This document shows positions 1-5,715 of a DNA stretch of 6,011 nt, one piece after another. Under the pieces are notes generated by a model. That model was not told the DNA's origin and searched no databases. It saw only the letters and a list, made by a program, of their open reading frames with translations. Position numbers and translations under genes: made by a program. Within the stretch, counting starts at the first letter, position 1. Every line of letters starts with the position of its first letter. Origin of the DNA: Minisyncoccota bacterium (GTDB lineage: Bacteria > Patescibacteriota > Minisyncoccia > Phycocordibacterales > UBA5272); the NCBI GenBank assembly GCA_022843645.1, contig JALHNF010000039.1, positions 1 to 6,011 of the forward strand, in the 5' to 3' direction.

Positions 1-931
1 TTGGGTTATCCAGGAAATATACTCTTCCTTCTTCCGGAACATATTTCCCTTCTTGTAGATCTCCTGAAGAACGCCTGATGTACACACTTACTCCTCTTGC
101 CATCTTCTCTCTTCTTCTTTGTTGCGACTCTTTTTCAATTGTCTCTCGAGAGAGGTTTTGAGCCATAGAAACATCCTCACGGGCGGCTGCTTCTTGCTCA
201 GCTCCACTTTCTTTACTGAGTGCTTTGTCAAAAGATTGAGCACGTGCTGCAAGCGCATTTCCATCAGCGGTTCCCCAATTAACAACACCTTCAAACTCTG
301 TCTTTGGAGCTCCCCGAGCATCTTTCTTATGAATGTAGTCAATTTTTCTTTTTGCAGTTGAGACAGCAGTATCTGTTAGCTCCTCGCCAAAAGGATCTTC
401 TACGCGAGGATCTTGTGATTCAAATAATGGGTCTTCCTCAGGAACTCCTTCTGCAGGCCCTGGCACCAGGTCGTCACCTGTTGCTCGCAAGGCCTCATCG
501 GCAGCTTTGTCGAATTCGCTCTTCTCTTCGTGGGCAGGCTTTGGTCCTTGTCCTGCTCCGGGAACAAACGCGTCAAATGCTTCGGCCCACTCTTCTTGTT
601 CAGACGAGGGACTCTCTCTACGTGTCTGTGTTCTTGGGTTTCCGATTTCTCTGAGCGCTTGATCGAACTCATCTTCGGGTGTAGCAACGCCTTCCCCTCT
701 TTTGCCTGCCTTCAGGGATTCAAAGATATCTCGAACTTCGACGAGTTTTCCTTGAGTTTCTGTTAATAGTCGATCCCTCGTCGATGGCAATAGCGGACTA
801 GATGGGTTTGTTGTTCTATTTCCAAGGATTTTTGCTAAAGCAGCCCGGGCATTTCTGTTACTGAGAGCAGTTTTTTGCACTAGTCGGTCTCTCTCTTCTC
901 GGGTTAGTTTCTCAGTTTTAGTTCCGTCCAT
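1..931 (-). CDS. Hydrophilic acidic protein of unknown function, 3' end cut off by window edge
   Basis: Reading the minus strand from the ATG at 931 gives 310 uninterrupted codons to the window edge with no stop. The gene is therefore partial, and its C-terminus lies to the left. The first in-frame stop upstream is at 959-961, so ATG 931 is the first ATG available; a TTG at 946 is the only other plausible start. The product is rich in Glu, Asp, Arg and Ala and has no signal peptide or membrane segment, so it is probably cytoplasmic. Residues 1-75 look helical (basic/acidic, TREERDRLVQK). Residues about 76-185 are Pro/Glu-rich and probably disordered. Residues about 186-280 are again helical, and residues about 280-310 (GVSVYIRRSSG...) look like the start of a beta-rich domain. 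A short F-D-x-A motif recurs at 88-93 (EFDQAL), 118-122 (AFDAF), 139-143 (EFDKA) and 233-238 (SFDKAL). I do not recognise the family. Coding status is supported by the long open frame plus a near-consensus promoter directly in front of the ATG. Confidence 0.8.
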   Translation of the reverse strand, partial: MDGTKTEKLTREERDRLVQKTALSNRNARAALAKILGNRTTNPSSPLLPSTRDRLLTETQGKLVEVRDIFESLKAGKRGEGVATPEDEFDQALREIGNPRTQTRRESPSSEQEEWAEAFDAFVPGAGQGPKPAHEEKSEFDKAADEALRATGDDLVPGPAEGVPEEDPLFESQDPRVEDPFGEELTDTAVSTAKRKIDYIHKKDARGAPKTEFEGVVNWGTADGNALAARAQSFDKALSKESGAEQEAAAREDVSMAQNLSRETIEKESQQRRREKMARGVSVYIRRSSGDLQEGKYVPEEGRVYFLDNP

Positions 932-937
932 AGTTTT

Positions 938-966
938 ATTATGCAATGAATATACATTTTAGTCAA
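938..966 (-). promoter_or_regulatory. Sigma-70-type promoter of the leftmost gene, predicted leaderless
   Basis: On the minus strand TTGACT (966-961) is followed by exactly 17 bases and then CATAAT (943-938), a near-consensus -35/-10 pair at optimal spacing. Only six bases (AAAACT) separate the -10 box from the ATG at 931. Transcription starting the usual 6-7 bases after the -10 would begin at or next to the A of the start codon, giving an mRNA with no 5' leader. No Shine-Dalgarno sequence is present, which fits. The hexamers and spacing are seen directly; the start site is inferred. Confidence 0.65.
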
Positions 967-986
967 TACACGAATTCCTATATTTT

Positions 987-995
987 TGGTATAAA
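987..995 (+). promoter_or_regulatory. Extended -10 promoter of the LysM/M23 gene
   Basis: The plus strand reads TGGTATAAA, an extended -10 element (TG, one base, TATAAA). No good -35 hexamer lies 16-18 bases upstream, which is tolerated for extended -10 promoters. Transcription would start near 1002-1003, only a few bases before the GTG at 1006. This agrees with GTG 1006 rather than ATG 946 as the start, because ATG 946 would lie upstream of this promoter and inside the -35/-10 spacer of the divergent one. Confidence 0.45.
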
Positions 996-1005
996 TAAGT
1001 GGTTC

Positions 1006-1935
1006 GTGAAAAAGCTCGTATTTAGTTTCTTATATTGTACCCTATTTTTCTCGTATACCCATGCGTTCAACTCCCAAACGCTTCCTCTTTTGTATGGGTC
1101 TCAGTCTCGAGAAGAAAAAGTCGAAAATCCTCTTGCCTCCGAGGATGGCTTTATAGACCTTGAACACGGCTCTATTCGAGCGTCAAATGAGCCAGAGCGA
1201 GTGATTCCAAGTACAGACGAGATTAGTGTCTATATTGTCCGTGAAGGCGATACAGTACAGAGTATTGCAAAGATGTTTAATGTCTCTCCAAATACGATCA
1301 TTTGGGCAAATGACTTACGCCGAAAAAGTATTAAGCAGGGTGATACGCTTGTTATTTTGCCTATTGACGGTATCCGTCACACGGTCAAAAAAGGTGATAC
1401 GCTAAAGTCCATTGCGCGTCTGTACAAAGCCGACGTTGCAGACATTGAGCTTTTTAATGGCCTTATCGAAGATTCTATTTTAGCCATTGGCGATACGCTT
1501 ATTGTGCCGGAGGGGGAAATCATTGAGCCTATCGAGAAAAAGGCGCCAGCAAAAGCATCTCCAAGTAAGGCTAAAAGCGCTGTTTTCACAGGCTATTACA
1601 TTCGGCCTTTACTCGGTGGCATTCGCACGCAAGGAATACATGGGAAAAACGCTGTTGATATTGCAGCGGCAATAGGTACACCTGTGCGTGCTTCTGCACA
1701 AGGGACAGTTATTCTTGCAAAAGTTGGCTCATGGAATGGTGGCTATGGCAACTACATCGTGCTTCAGCACCCAAACGGCACACAGACGCTCTACGGACAT
1801 CTCTCGGCTGTATATGTGAGTCCTGGGCAAAGTGTAGAGCAAGGTGCAACAATTGGCGCTGTGGGAAATAGCGGTCGCTCGTCTGGCCCACATCTACACT
1901 TTGAGATCCGAAATGGTCCGCGAAATCCGTTCTAA
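1006..1935 (+). CDS. Secreted LysM-LysM-M23 peptidoglycan peptidase
   Basis: This is a putative murein endopeptidase of the M23 (LytM/NlpD-like) family, acting outside the cytoplasmic membrane on peptide crosslinks of peptidoglycan. I prefer the GTG at 1006 (309 aa). It gives a compact signal peptide (VKK, hydrophobic core, cleavage after THA) and sits just behind an extended -10 promoter. The ATG at 946 adds 20 residues and is the main alternative. Numbering from ATG 946: signal peptide about 21-40; acidic linker 41-92; LysM 1 about 95-138 (YIVREGDTVQSIAKMF); LysM 2 about 145-188 (HTVKKGDTLKSIARLY); Lys/Ala/Pro/Ser linker about 195-212; M23 domain about 214-329. Zinc and catalytic residues visible are H232, D238, H285 and the HLH motif with H316 and H318. 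H232 and D238 are separated by five residues, against three in the usual HxxxD. The protein ends shortly after the HLHFE strand. The gene is divergent from the leftmost gene and convergent with the ComM-like gene, so it is probably monocistronic. Confidence 0.9.
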   Translation: MKKLVFSFLYCTLFFSYTHAFNSQTLPLLYGSQSREEKVENPLASEDGFIDLEHGSIRASNEPERVIPSTDEISVYIVREGDTVQSIAKMFNVSPNTIIWANDLRRKSIKQGDTLVILPIDGIRHTVKKGDTLKSIARLYKADVADIELFNGLIEDSILAIGDTLIVPEGEIIEPIEKKAPAKASPSKAKSAVFTGYYIRPLLGGIRTQGIHGKNAVDIAAAIGTPVRASAQGTVILAKVGSWNGGYGNYIVLQHPNGTQTLYGHLSAVYVSPGQSVEQGATIGAVGNSGRSSGPHLHFEIRNGPRNPF

Positions 1936-1946
1936 GAGCTAAGGGT

Positions 1947-1962
1947 GATCTTTTCAAAGATC
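1947..1962. terminator. Weak A/T-rich hairpin between convergent genes
   Basis: GATCTTT (1947-1953) and AAAGATC (1956-1962) form a perfect inverted repeat with a two-base centre, which in RNA would fold as a 6-bp stem with a 4-base loop. It lies in the 36-base gap between the stops of the peptidase gene (1935) and the ComM-like gene (1972), where a bidirectional terminator is expected. Neither strand has a clear T-run after the stem, so termination is an inference from position. Confidence 0.35.
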
Positions 1963-1971
1963 TCAATCAAT

Positions 1972-3501
1972 CTAGCGACTCTCCTGCTTCCGATACTGCA
2001 GTGCTTCAAGTATATGTTGTGGCAGAACGTGCTCACTCTCATCGAGGTCAGCAATAGTCCGTGCAACTTTTAAAAGTTTGAAGTAGCTTCGAGGAGAAAG
2101 AGAGAGCTTCTTAGAACTTTTGACAGCGAGGTCGAGTGCTTCGTGTGCGATGTTGCCTACTTTTTGTATTTCTTCTGAAGAAAGATCGTTGTTGCGCTCT
2201 TTGTGTACGAGGGCATTTCTCTTCTTACTATATGCGTGAGCTCGAGAAACGAGCCCTCTTAATGCAGCCGACTCCTCTTTGTTTGTTTTGGTATTTAATT
2301 TTTCAAATTCTACGTGCTCTACCGACACCCAAAGATCAATTCTGTCTGCAATAGGACCAGAAATTTTTCTTTCATAACGAGCCAAGTCAGTTTCTTTGCA
2401 TATGCATGTTTTGTGAAGCGAGCCTTTAAAACCACACGGGCATGGATTGAGCGCTGCCACAAGAAGAAATCGCGCTGGATATATTTCATGTCCTTTTGCG
2501 CGAGCAACGTGTATTACGCCATCTTCAAGGGGTTGGCGGAGGCTTTCAATAGAGCGCTTTTCAAATTCTGCAAACTCATCCAAGAAAAGCACACCATGAT
2601 GAGCATAGGTCACTTCGCCTGGTTTAGGTGTACTGCCACCACCAACAAGCGCAACGTGAGAGGTGGTGTGGTGTGGTGCGCGAAACGGAGCCACGGTCAC
2701 AAGTCCGCTTTCAAGCATGCCCGCGGCAGAGTAAATACTTGTTACTTCAAAGGAACGCTCCTTTGAAAGTCGTGGAAGGATGGCGTGAAATGCTCGTGCG
2801 AGCATTGTCTTTCCAGTGCCTGGTGGCCCATAGAGTGCAATATTATGATTCCCTGCCGCGGCAATGACGAGCGCTCGTTTAGCGGTTTCTTGTCCGTGTA
2901 TGTGCCCGAAGTCAATTGTGTGCGGCGCTTCAACGTGTACATTTTCATACGGGGAAAGCGGTGTCAAAAGTCGCACGCCTTGTACGTGTTCCACGAGTTC
3001 ACGTAAAGACGTGACCCCATATATTTTTGTATTCTCTTGTATTGCCACTACCTCATGCTCATTTGCTTTTGGGATAAAGAGTTCGCTAATTCCTTGTTGT
3101 TGCGCGTACAAAATGACAGAAAACACCCCTTTTGTTTTCTGCACACTTCCATCAAGGCCAAGCTCACCGACAAACACTTTTGAGTCTAGATTGTGAGCAT
3201 TCTTTATCTGCCCTGAAGCAACAAGGTATGCGAGCGCAATCGGGATATCAAAATGCGCACCTTCTTTTTTGAGTTGTGCCGGAGAAAGTGAAACGGTTAC
3301 TTTCTCGTGTTCTGTTTTTGGAGACGTGAACCCTGAGTTGCGAATGGCAGAGGTAACGCGATCTTTCGACTCTTCAACTGCTTGATCAGGGATGCCAACA
3401 ATCGAAAACGCATACAAACCACGATGTACGTCTGCCTCGACATGAATGTCGTGTACTTTTGTCGGAGTGGCTTGTGCGGAACGAATTCTTGAAAATCCCA
3501 T
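1972..3501 (-). CDS. comM: ComM/YifB-like AAA+ ATPase (Mg-chelatase-like family)
   Basis: The product is 509 aa from the ATG at 3501, close to the 506 aa of E. coli YifB/ComM. ComM homologues are ring-forming AAA+ motors that drive branch migration during integration of transforming DNA. An upstream in-frame ATG at 3591 would add 30 residues overlapping the DksA-like gene. The family's usual N-terminus (short, then a SxxRSAQ-like strand) begins at MGFSRIRSAQ, so 3501 is preferred. Domains: N-terminal Lon-protease-like ChlI fold about 1-170 (GLYAFSIVGIPDQAVEESKDRV, the KEG/FDIPIA segment at 79-88); AAA+ core about 195-395 with Walker A GPPGTGKT (225-232), Walker B VLFLDE (304-309), the NPCPCGF motif (352-358) with further cysteines at 366 and 368 as a likely Zn site, and an arginine-finger-like R387 in ADRID; C-terminal Mg_chelatase_C domain about 410-505. 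No key residue is missing. It is the last gene of the cluster, starting 7 bases after the stop of the DksA-like gene. With no Shine-Dalgarno sequence, translational coupling is likely. The name comM rests on family membership; a role in competence here is inferred. Confidence 0.93.
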   Translation of the reverse strand: MGFSRIRSAQATPTKVHDIHVEADVHRGLYAFSIVGIPDQAVEESKDRVTSAIRNSGFTSPKTEHEKVTVSLSPAQLKKEGAHFDIPIALAYLVASGQIKNAHNLDSKVFVGELGLDGSVQKTKGVFSVILYAQQQGISELFIPKANEHEVVAIQENTKIYGVTSLRELVEHVQGVRLLTPLSPYENVHVEAPHTIDFGHIHGQETAKRALVIAAAGNHNIALYGPPGTGKTMLARAFHAILPRLSKERSFEVTSIYSAAGMLESGLVTVAPFRAPHHTTSHVALVGGGSTPKPGEVTYAHHGVLFLDEFAEFEKRSIESLRQPLEDGVIHVARAKGHEIYPARFLLVAALNPCPCGFKGSLHKTCICKETDLARYERKISGPIADRIDLWVSVEHVEFEKLNTKTNKEESAALRGLVSRAHAYSKKRNALVHKERNNDLSSEEIQKVGNIAHEALDLAVKSSKKLSLSPRSYFKLLKVARTIADLDESEHVLPQHILEALQYRKQESR

Positions 3502-3508
3502 GGGAGGA

Positions 3509-3874
3509 TTAAAGGACTGTGTCTTTGTGTGCAATTGATGTACGCGCAGCTGGGTTTGCCTGTAAGCGCTCTTCTTCGATTGGCTCGCCACTTACCTCAC
3601 ACATGCCATATGTGCCGTTCTCTATTTTCTCAAGCGCACGCTTGATATCGACGAGTCTGTTTTCTAACTGATTCTGCACTGCATTCTGTTCTTCCATTTC
3701 TTCAAACTTGTCTCCGAGTTCTGTGTCATCGCTTGGGTCGATGTCAAAATCAGCAGGTAATGATTCCCAATCATTTTTGTTGTCCGGATTGATTCTTCCG
3801 AGCTCGCTGAGCTTTACCTCAAGTGCGTCACGTTCTCCTTCAAGAAGAATCTTGTATTTGTGTGTGTCTATCAT
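3509..3874 (-). CDS. DksA/TraR-family protein with degenerate zinc finger
   Basis: The 121-aa product has the DksA/TraR layout. There is an N-terminal helix (residues 1-25), an acidic stretch (about 43-62, DIDPSDDTELGDKFEEMEEQ), a second long helix (about 63-87) and the zinc-finger-like motif YGMCEVSGEPI (89-99), then the RLQANPAA segment (103-110). True DksA binds RNA polymerase through the secondary channel and modulates initiation. A full finger carries four cysteines in two CxxC pairs. Here only C92 remains; the partner positions are S95, S113 and H116, so a classical C4 zinc site cannot form, although H116 might still bind metal. The gene sits 18 bases after the membrane-protein gene and 7 bases before the comM-like gene. 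It also has its own likely extended -10 promoter, with no Shine-Dalgarno sequence. A transcription-factor function is inferred from the family. Confidence 0.85.
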   Translation of the reverse strand: MIDTHKYKILLEGERDALEVKLSELGRINPDNKNDWESLPADFDIDPSDDTELGDKFEEMEEQNAVQNQLENRLVDIKRALEKIENGTYGMCEVSGEPIEEERLQANPAARTSIAHKDTVL

Positions 3875-3880
3875 ATTTTT

Positions 3881-3889
3881 ATTTTACCA
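3881..3889 (-). promoter_or_regulatory. Internal extended -10 promoter for the DksA-like and comM-like genes
   Basis: The minus strand reads TGGTAAAAT (3889-3881), an extended -10 element, followed by exactly six bases (AAAAAT) and then the ATG at 3874. The geometry is the same as at the leftmost gene, again predicting a leaderless transcript. There is no -35 match at 17 bases; TTGCAG lies upstream with only a 14-base spacer. The element lies almost entirely in the 18-base gap after the stop of the preceding gene, so the last two genes could be transcribed separately. The region is A/T-rich, so a chance match is possible. Confidence 0.4.
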
Positions 3890-3892
3890 TAT

Positions 3893-4885
3893 TTACTCTA
3901 CTGCAAGACGGTCGATGATTCTTAAAAACCCATTAACACTTCCGGCAATAATAAGTGTGTCTCGCTTAGGAAATCCATACACAAGATATTCTGCTCCAGA
4001 TGTTCCTTTTGCAATACGGAGCTCTACATTTTTACGCACATCATTGGTGAATGAAATCGTATCGTTTATGTATGTGACCCGCTCTTCAAAACGAGAGATT
4101 TGCTCCGTCGAGGTTGAGGTCACTAAGCGTACTTTTTTTGTTTTTGGGTCAATCACTTCTTTTTCCTCGATGACCTCCACGTCTTCAACTACTTCGACGA
4201 GCTCTTTCACTTCAATCCTTCTTGAATATCCAAAGAGCTCTTCAAGGTCTTCGACCATTGTCCGTTCCCATGCGGTGAGCCCCACCACTGTCCTTTCGTA
4301 GTCGGTTGTTGGGACCACAATTCCGGCATGCATTCCTTCATCAACAACACGGACGAATGTAAAGTCTCTTCCAAGTGACCGTCTAAAGATGTCAGGCACA
4401 GCATTGCCAAAGAGACCAAAAAACTCTTGAGACGTTATGGCTCGCGCCTGAGCTTCCCCGCTTGCGTTTGTCTCCGTTACAAAAGGAACAACTCTGGTGA
4501 CTGTTCCGAGTGTATCGTCAATACTACTTGTCGCAGACAGGAGCGCGAGCGCCGCACTTCTTTGGCTCAGGTTGACTGCGACCGAAAGTGTTTCGTCACT
4601 TATAAAAGAGTCTGCTGTCCCTGAGAGGCTTTGTATTGGAAGTGGGGTAATATTTTTTTGTGATACAAAAAATGTGTACCCAAGAAATGAAAGTCCACCA
4701 ATGAGTAAACACCCTGATAGAAGGTATACCCAAAAATAATTTCGTTCTTTGCGTGTTTCTCGCAAAACCCCCGCCACTTTTTCCTGTTCAGCTAAAGCAA
4801 CGTGCAAGATTGAAGCCTGCTTTGTGCGCATTGATTCAGCGACATCTTGTTCAAAGGTACGTACTTTAGGGATCTCAGGAGGCAT
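3893..4885 (-). CDS. Single-pass membrane protein of unknown function
   Basis: The 330-aa product is not one I recognise. Residues 1-48 are charged and probably cytoplasmic (helical, with MRTKQ... and RETRKERN just before the membrane). Residues about 51-73 form one strong transmembrane segment (FWVYLLSGCLLIGGLSFLGY). Positive residues precede it, predicting N-inside topology with residues 80-330 outside. The outer part contains a Ser/Thr/Ala-rich region (about 86-150), a predicted folded alpha/beta core (about 150-220, with TFVRVVDEGMHAGIVV and LTAWERTMVEDLEELFGY), a Val/Glu-rich segment (224-245), and a C-terminal region with beta-like strands (about 296-328). No cysteine is present in the predicted outer part and no enzyme motif is visible. 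It starts 10 bases after the NYN gene stop, so it is probably cotranscribed. A GGAG sits one base before the ATG, too close for normal Shine-Dalgarno use. A cell-envelope or pilus-assembly role is conceivable from topology alone and is not demonstrated. Confidence 0.85.
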   Translation of the reverse strand: MPPEIPKVRTFEQDVAESMRTKQASILHVALAEQEKVAGVLRETRKERNYFWVYLLSGCLLIGGLSFLGYTFFVSQKNITPLPIQSLSGTADSFISDETLSVAVNLSQRSAALALLSATSSIDDTLGTVTRVVPFVTETNASGEAQARAITSQEFFGLFGNAVPDIFRRSLGRDFTFVRVVDEGMHAGIVVPTTDYERTVVGLTAWERTMVEDLEELFGYSRRIEVKELVEVVEDVEVIEEKEVIDPKTKKVRLVTSTSTEQISRFEERVTYINDTISFTNDVRKNVELRIAKGTSGAEYLVYGFPKRDTLIIAGSVNGFLRIIDRLAVE

Positions 4886-4895
4886 ACTCCATATA

Positions 4896-5534
4896 TTACA
4901 CTAATCGCTTCGCTTTTTTTGTTGCAGTGGGCTTTTTGGTTTCTGTCTTGTGCACACTTTTTTCTGACTTCTCGTGTGTCTGAGGGGGATTGTTTTTTGG
5001 TGTATGCACGTGGGTATTTTTTGGACGGTATCCAATAAGCGAGTGTTCTAAGTGTTGTGCGAGGTCGGTAAATTCGTCCACTGCTTCTTTGAGTTTTGCT
5101 GAAGATGACTGTCCAAATGAAACCACTTCCACCTGCACACCTTCATTGAATTTTAAATATTCGACAAGAGGTACAAAGTCGCCGTCTCCTGTGACCAAAA
5201 TAACTGTGTCGAGCTTCGGCGCCATACGAATCGCGTCGACCGCGAGCCCCACGTCCCAGTCTGCCTTTTTTGAGCCGCTGTAAAATATTTGCAAGTCTTT
5301 GGTGCGAGTCTCGATACCTCGTTTGGTAAGTGCTTCAAAGAACCCCTGCTCTTCGCCTGACTCTGTAGAAATAACATATGCGATTGCACGAATGAGCTCT
5401 CGCCCAGCAACTGCTGCCTCAACTACGTTTCCAAAATTTACTTTGCATCCATACAGATGCTTTGCTGTGTGATAAATGTTTTGCGTGTCTATAAAAACTC
5501 CAACACGCTGATTCTTATGTTTAATAACTGCCAT
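4896..5534 (-). CDS. NYN-domain (LabA/DUF88-type) putative metal-dependent RNase
   Basis: The 212-aa product has a NYN/LabA-like PIN-fold domain at residues about 8-165. Visible motifs are VGVFIDTQNIY (11-21, with D16 and N19), KKADWDVGLAVDAI (89-102, with D94 and D100) and LVTGDGDFVPLV (113-124, with D117 and D119). These acidic residues form the expected metal-binding site of the family, whose characterised members are nucleases acting on RNA. Residues about 168-212 are a low-complexity tail rich in Lys, Thr, Pro and His (PKNTHVHTPK, KKPTATKKAKR), probably disordered and suited to nucleic-acid binding. Tails of this kind vary among homologues. There is no signal peptide, so it is cytoplasmic. 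It is the first gene of the four-gene minus-strand cluster and has no Shine-Dalgarno sequence before the ATG. The family call is firm; the RNA substrate is unknown. Confidence 0.92.
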   Translation of the reverse strand: MAVIKHKNQRVGVFIDTQNIYHTAKHLYGCKVNFGNVVEAAVAGRELIRAIAYVISTESGEEQGFFEALTKRGIETRTKDLQIFYSGSKKADWDVGLAVDAIRMAPKLDTVILVTGDGDFVPLVEYLKFNEGVQVEVVSFGQSSSAKLKEAVDEFTDLAQHLEHSLIGYRPKNTHVHTPKNNPPQTHEKSEKSVHKTETKKPTATKKAKRLV

Positions 5535-5572
5535 ATAAAATATATAAATAGAGACACTGTCCCTGTGCTTTC

Positions 5573-5578
5573 AGTATA
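5573..5578 (-). promoter_or_regulatory. Possible -10 box of the NYN-gene operon
   Basis: The minus strand has TATACT (5578-5573) downstream of the rpsO terminator, predicting a start near 5566 and a leader of about 31 bases. The -35 region overlaps the terminator T-run and has only weak matches (GATTTG at 17 bases, TTGTTT at 14). A second candidate, TATATA at 5546-5541, lies exactly six bases before the ATG at 5534 and would give a leaderless transcript; the surrounding run of A and T makes it less distinctive. I cannot decide between the two. Confidence 0.4.
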
Positions 5579-5590
5579 CTATGTTGTGAG

Positions 5591-5616
5591 AAAAACAAAT
5601 CCTGCATGTGCAGGAT
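5591..5616 (-). terminator. Rho-independent terminator after rpsO
   Basis: On the minus strand ATCCTGC (5616-5610), a 4-base loop, and GCAGGAT (5605-5599) form a perfect 7-bp stem followed by the T-rich run TTGTTTTT. This is a classical intrinsic terminator located about 100 bases after the rpsO stop. It would end the rpsO message before the NYN operon. The plus strand has no T-run after this stem, so termination is directional. Confidence 0.75.
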
Positions 5617-5638
5617 GTGTGTACTCTATACTCCCTTC

Positions 5639-5697
5639 ACGAATAGTCATTTTTTTCTCTCAAACCTACCCATCCCTCAAGAAAAATGACTATTCGT
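5639..5697. repeat. Perfect 16-bp inverted repeat with 27-base loop
   Basis: The arm at 5639-5654 (ACGAATAGTCATTTTT) is the exact reverse complement of 5682-5697. The 27 bases between the arms are G-rich on the minus strand. The structure begins 18 bases after the rpsO stop and precedes the rpsO terminator, so it would be a long stem-loop in the rpsO 3' untranslated region. The same TTC triplet abuts each side (5636-5638 and 5698-5700), which could be a minimal target duplication or chance. It encodes no protein. Candidates are an mRNA-stabilising or RNase-processed hairpin, a small inverted-repeat element, or a protein-binding site. Confidence 0.7.
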
Positions 5698-5715
5698 TTC
5701 TGGTGCTCAAAGAAG

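Noticed and set aside
304..766. Plus-strand open frames (304-654 and 530-766) and minus-strand frames at 88-342 and 400-687
   Set aside because: The continuous minus-strand frame from 931 to the edge explains this region; the others are out-of-frame shadows.
2314..2766. Plus-strand 150-residue open frame inside the ComM-like gene
   Set aside because: It lies wholly antisense to a well-supported AAA+ gene whose motifs are intact, and its translation has no recognisable features.
3502..3591. Longer ComM-like start at ATG 3591
   Set aside because: The extra 30 residues overlap the DksA-like coding sequence and match nothing in the family; ATG 3501 gives the usual N-terminus and length.
3708..4301. 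Plus-strand Ser/Thr-rich 197-residue open frame
   Set aside because: Its low-complexity serine runs are the mirror image of the Glu/Val-rich codons of the membrane-protein gene, and it spans two good minus-strand genes.
5661..5680. Possible G-quadruplex in the minus-strand loop of the inverted repeat
   Set aside because: Only two GGG runs and one GG run are present, too few for a convincing four-run quadruplex.
5639..5697. CRISPR repeat or integron attC site
   Set aside because: There is a single unit with no spacer array, no cas or integrase gene in the window, and no attC core motifs.
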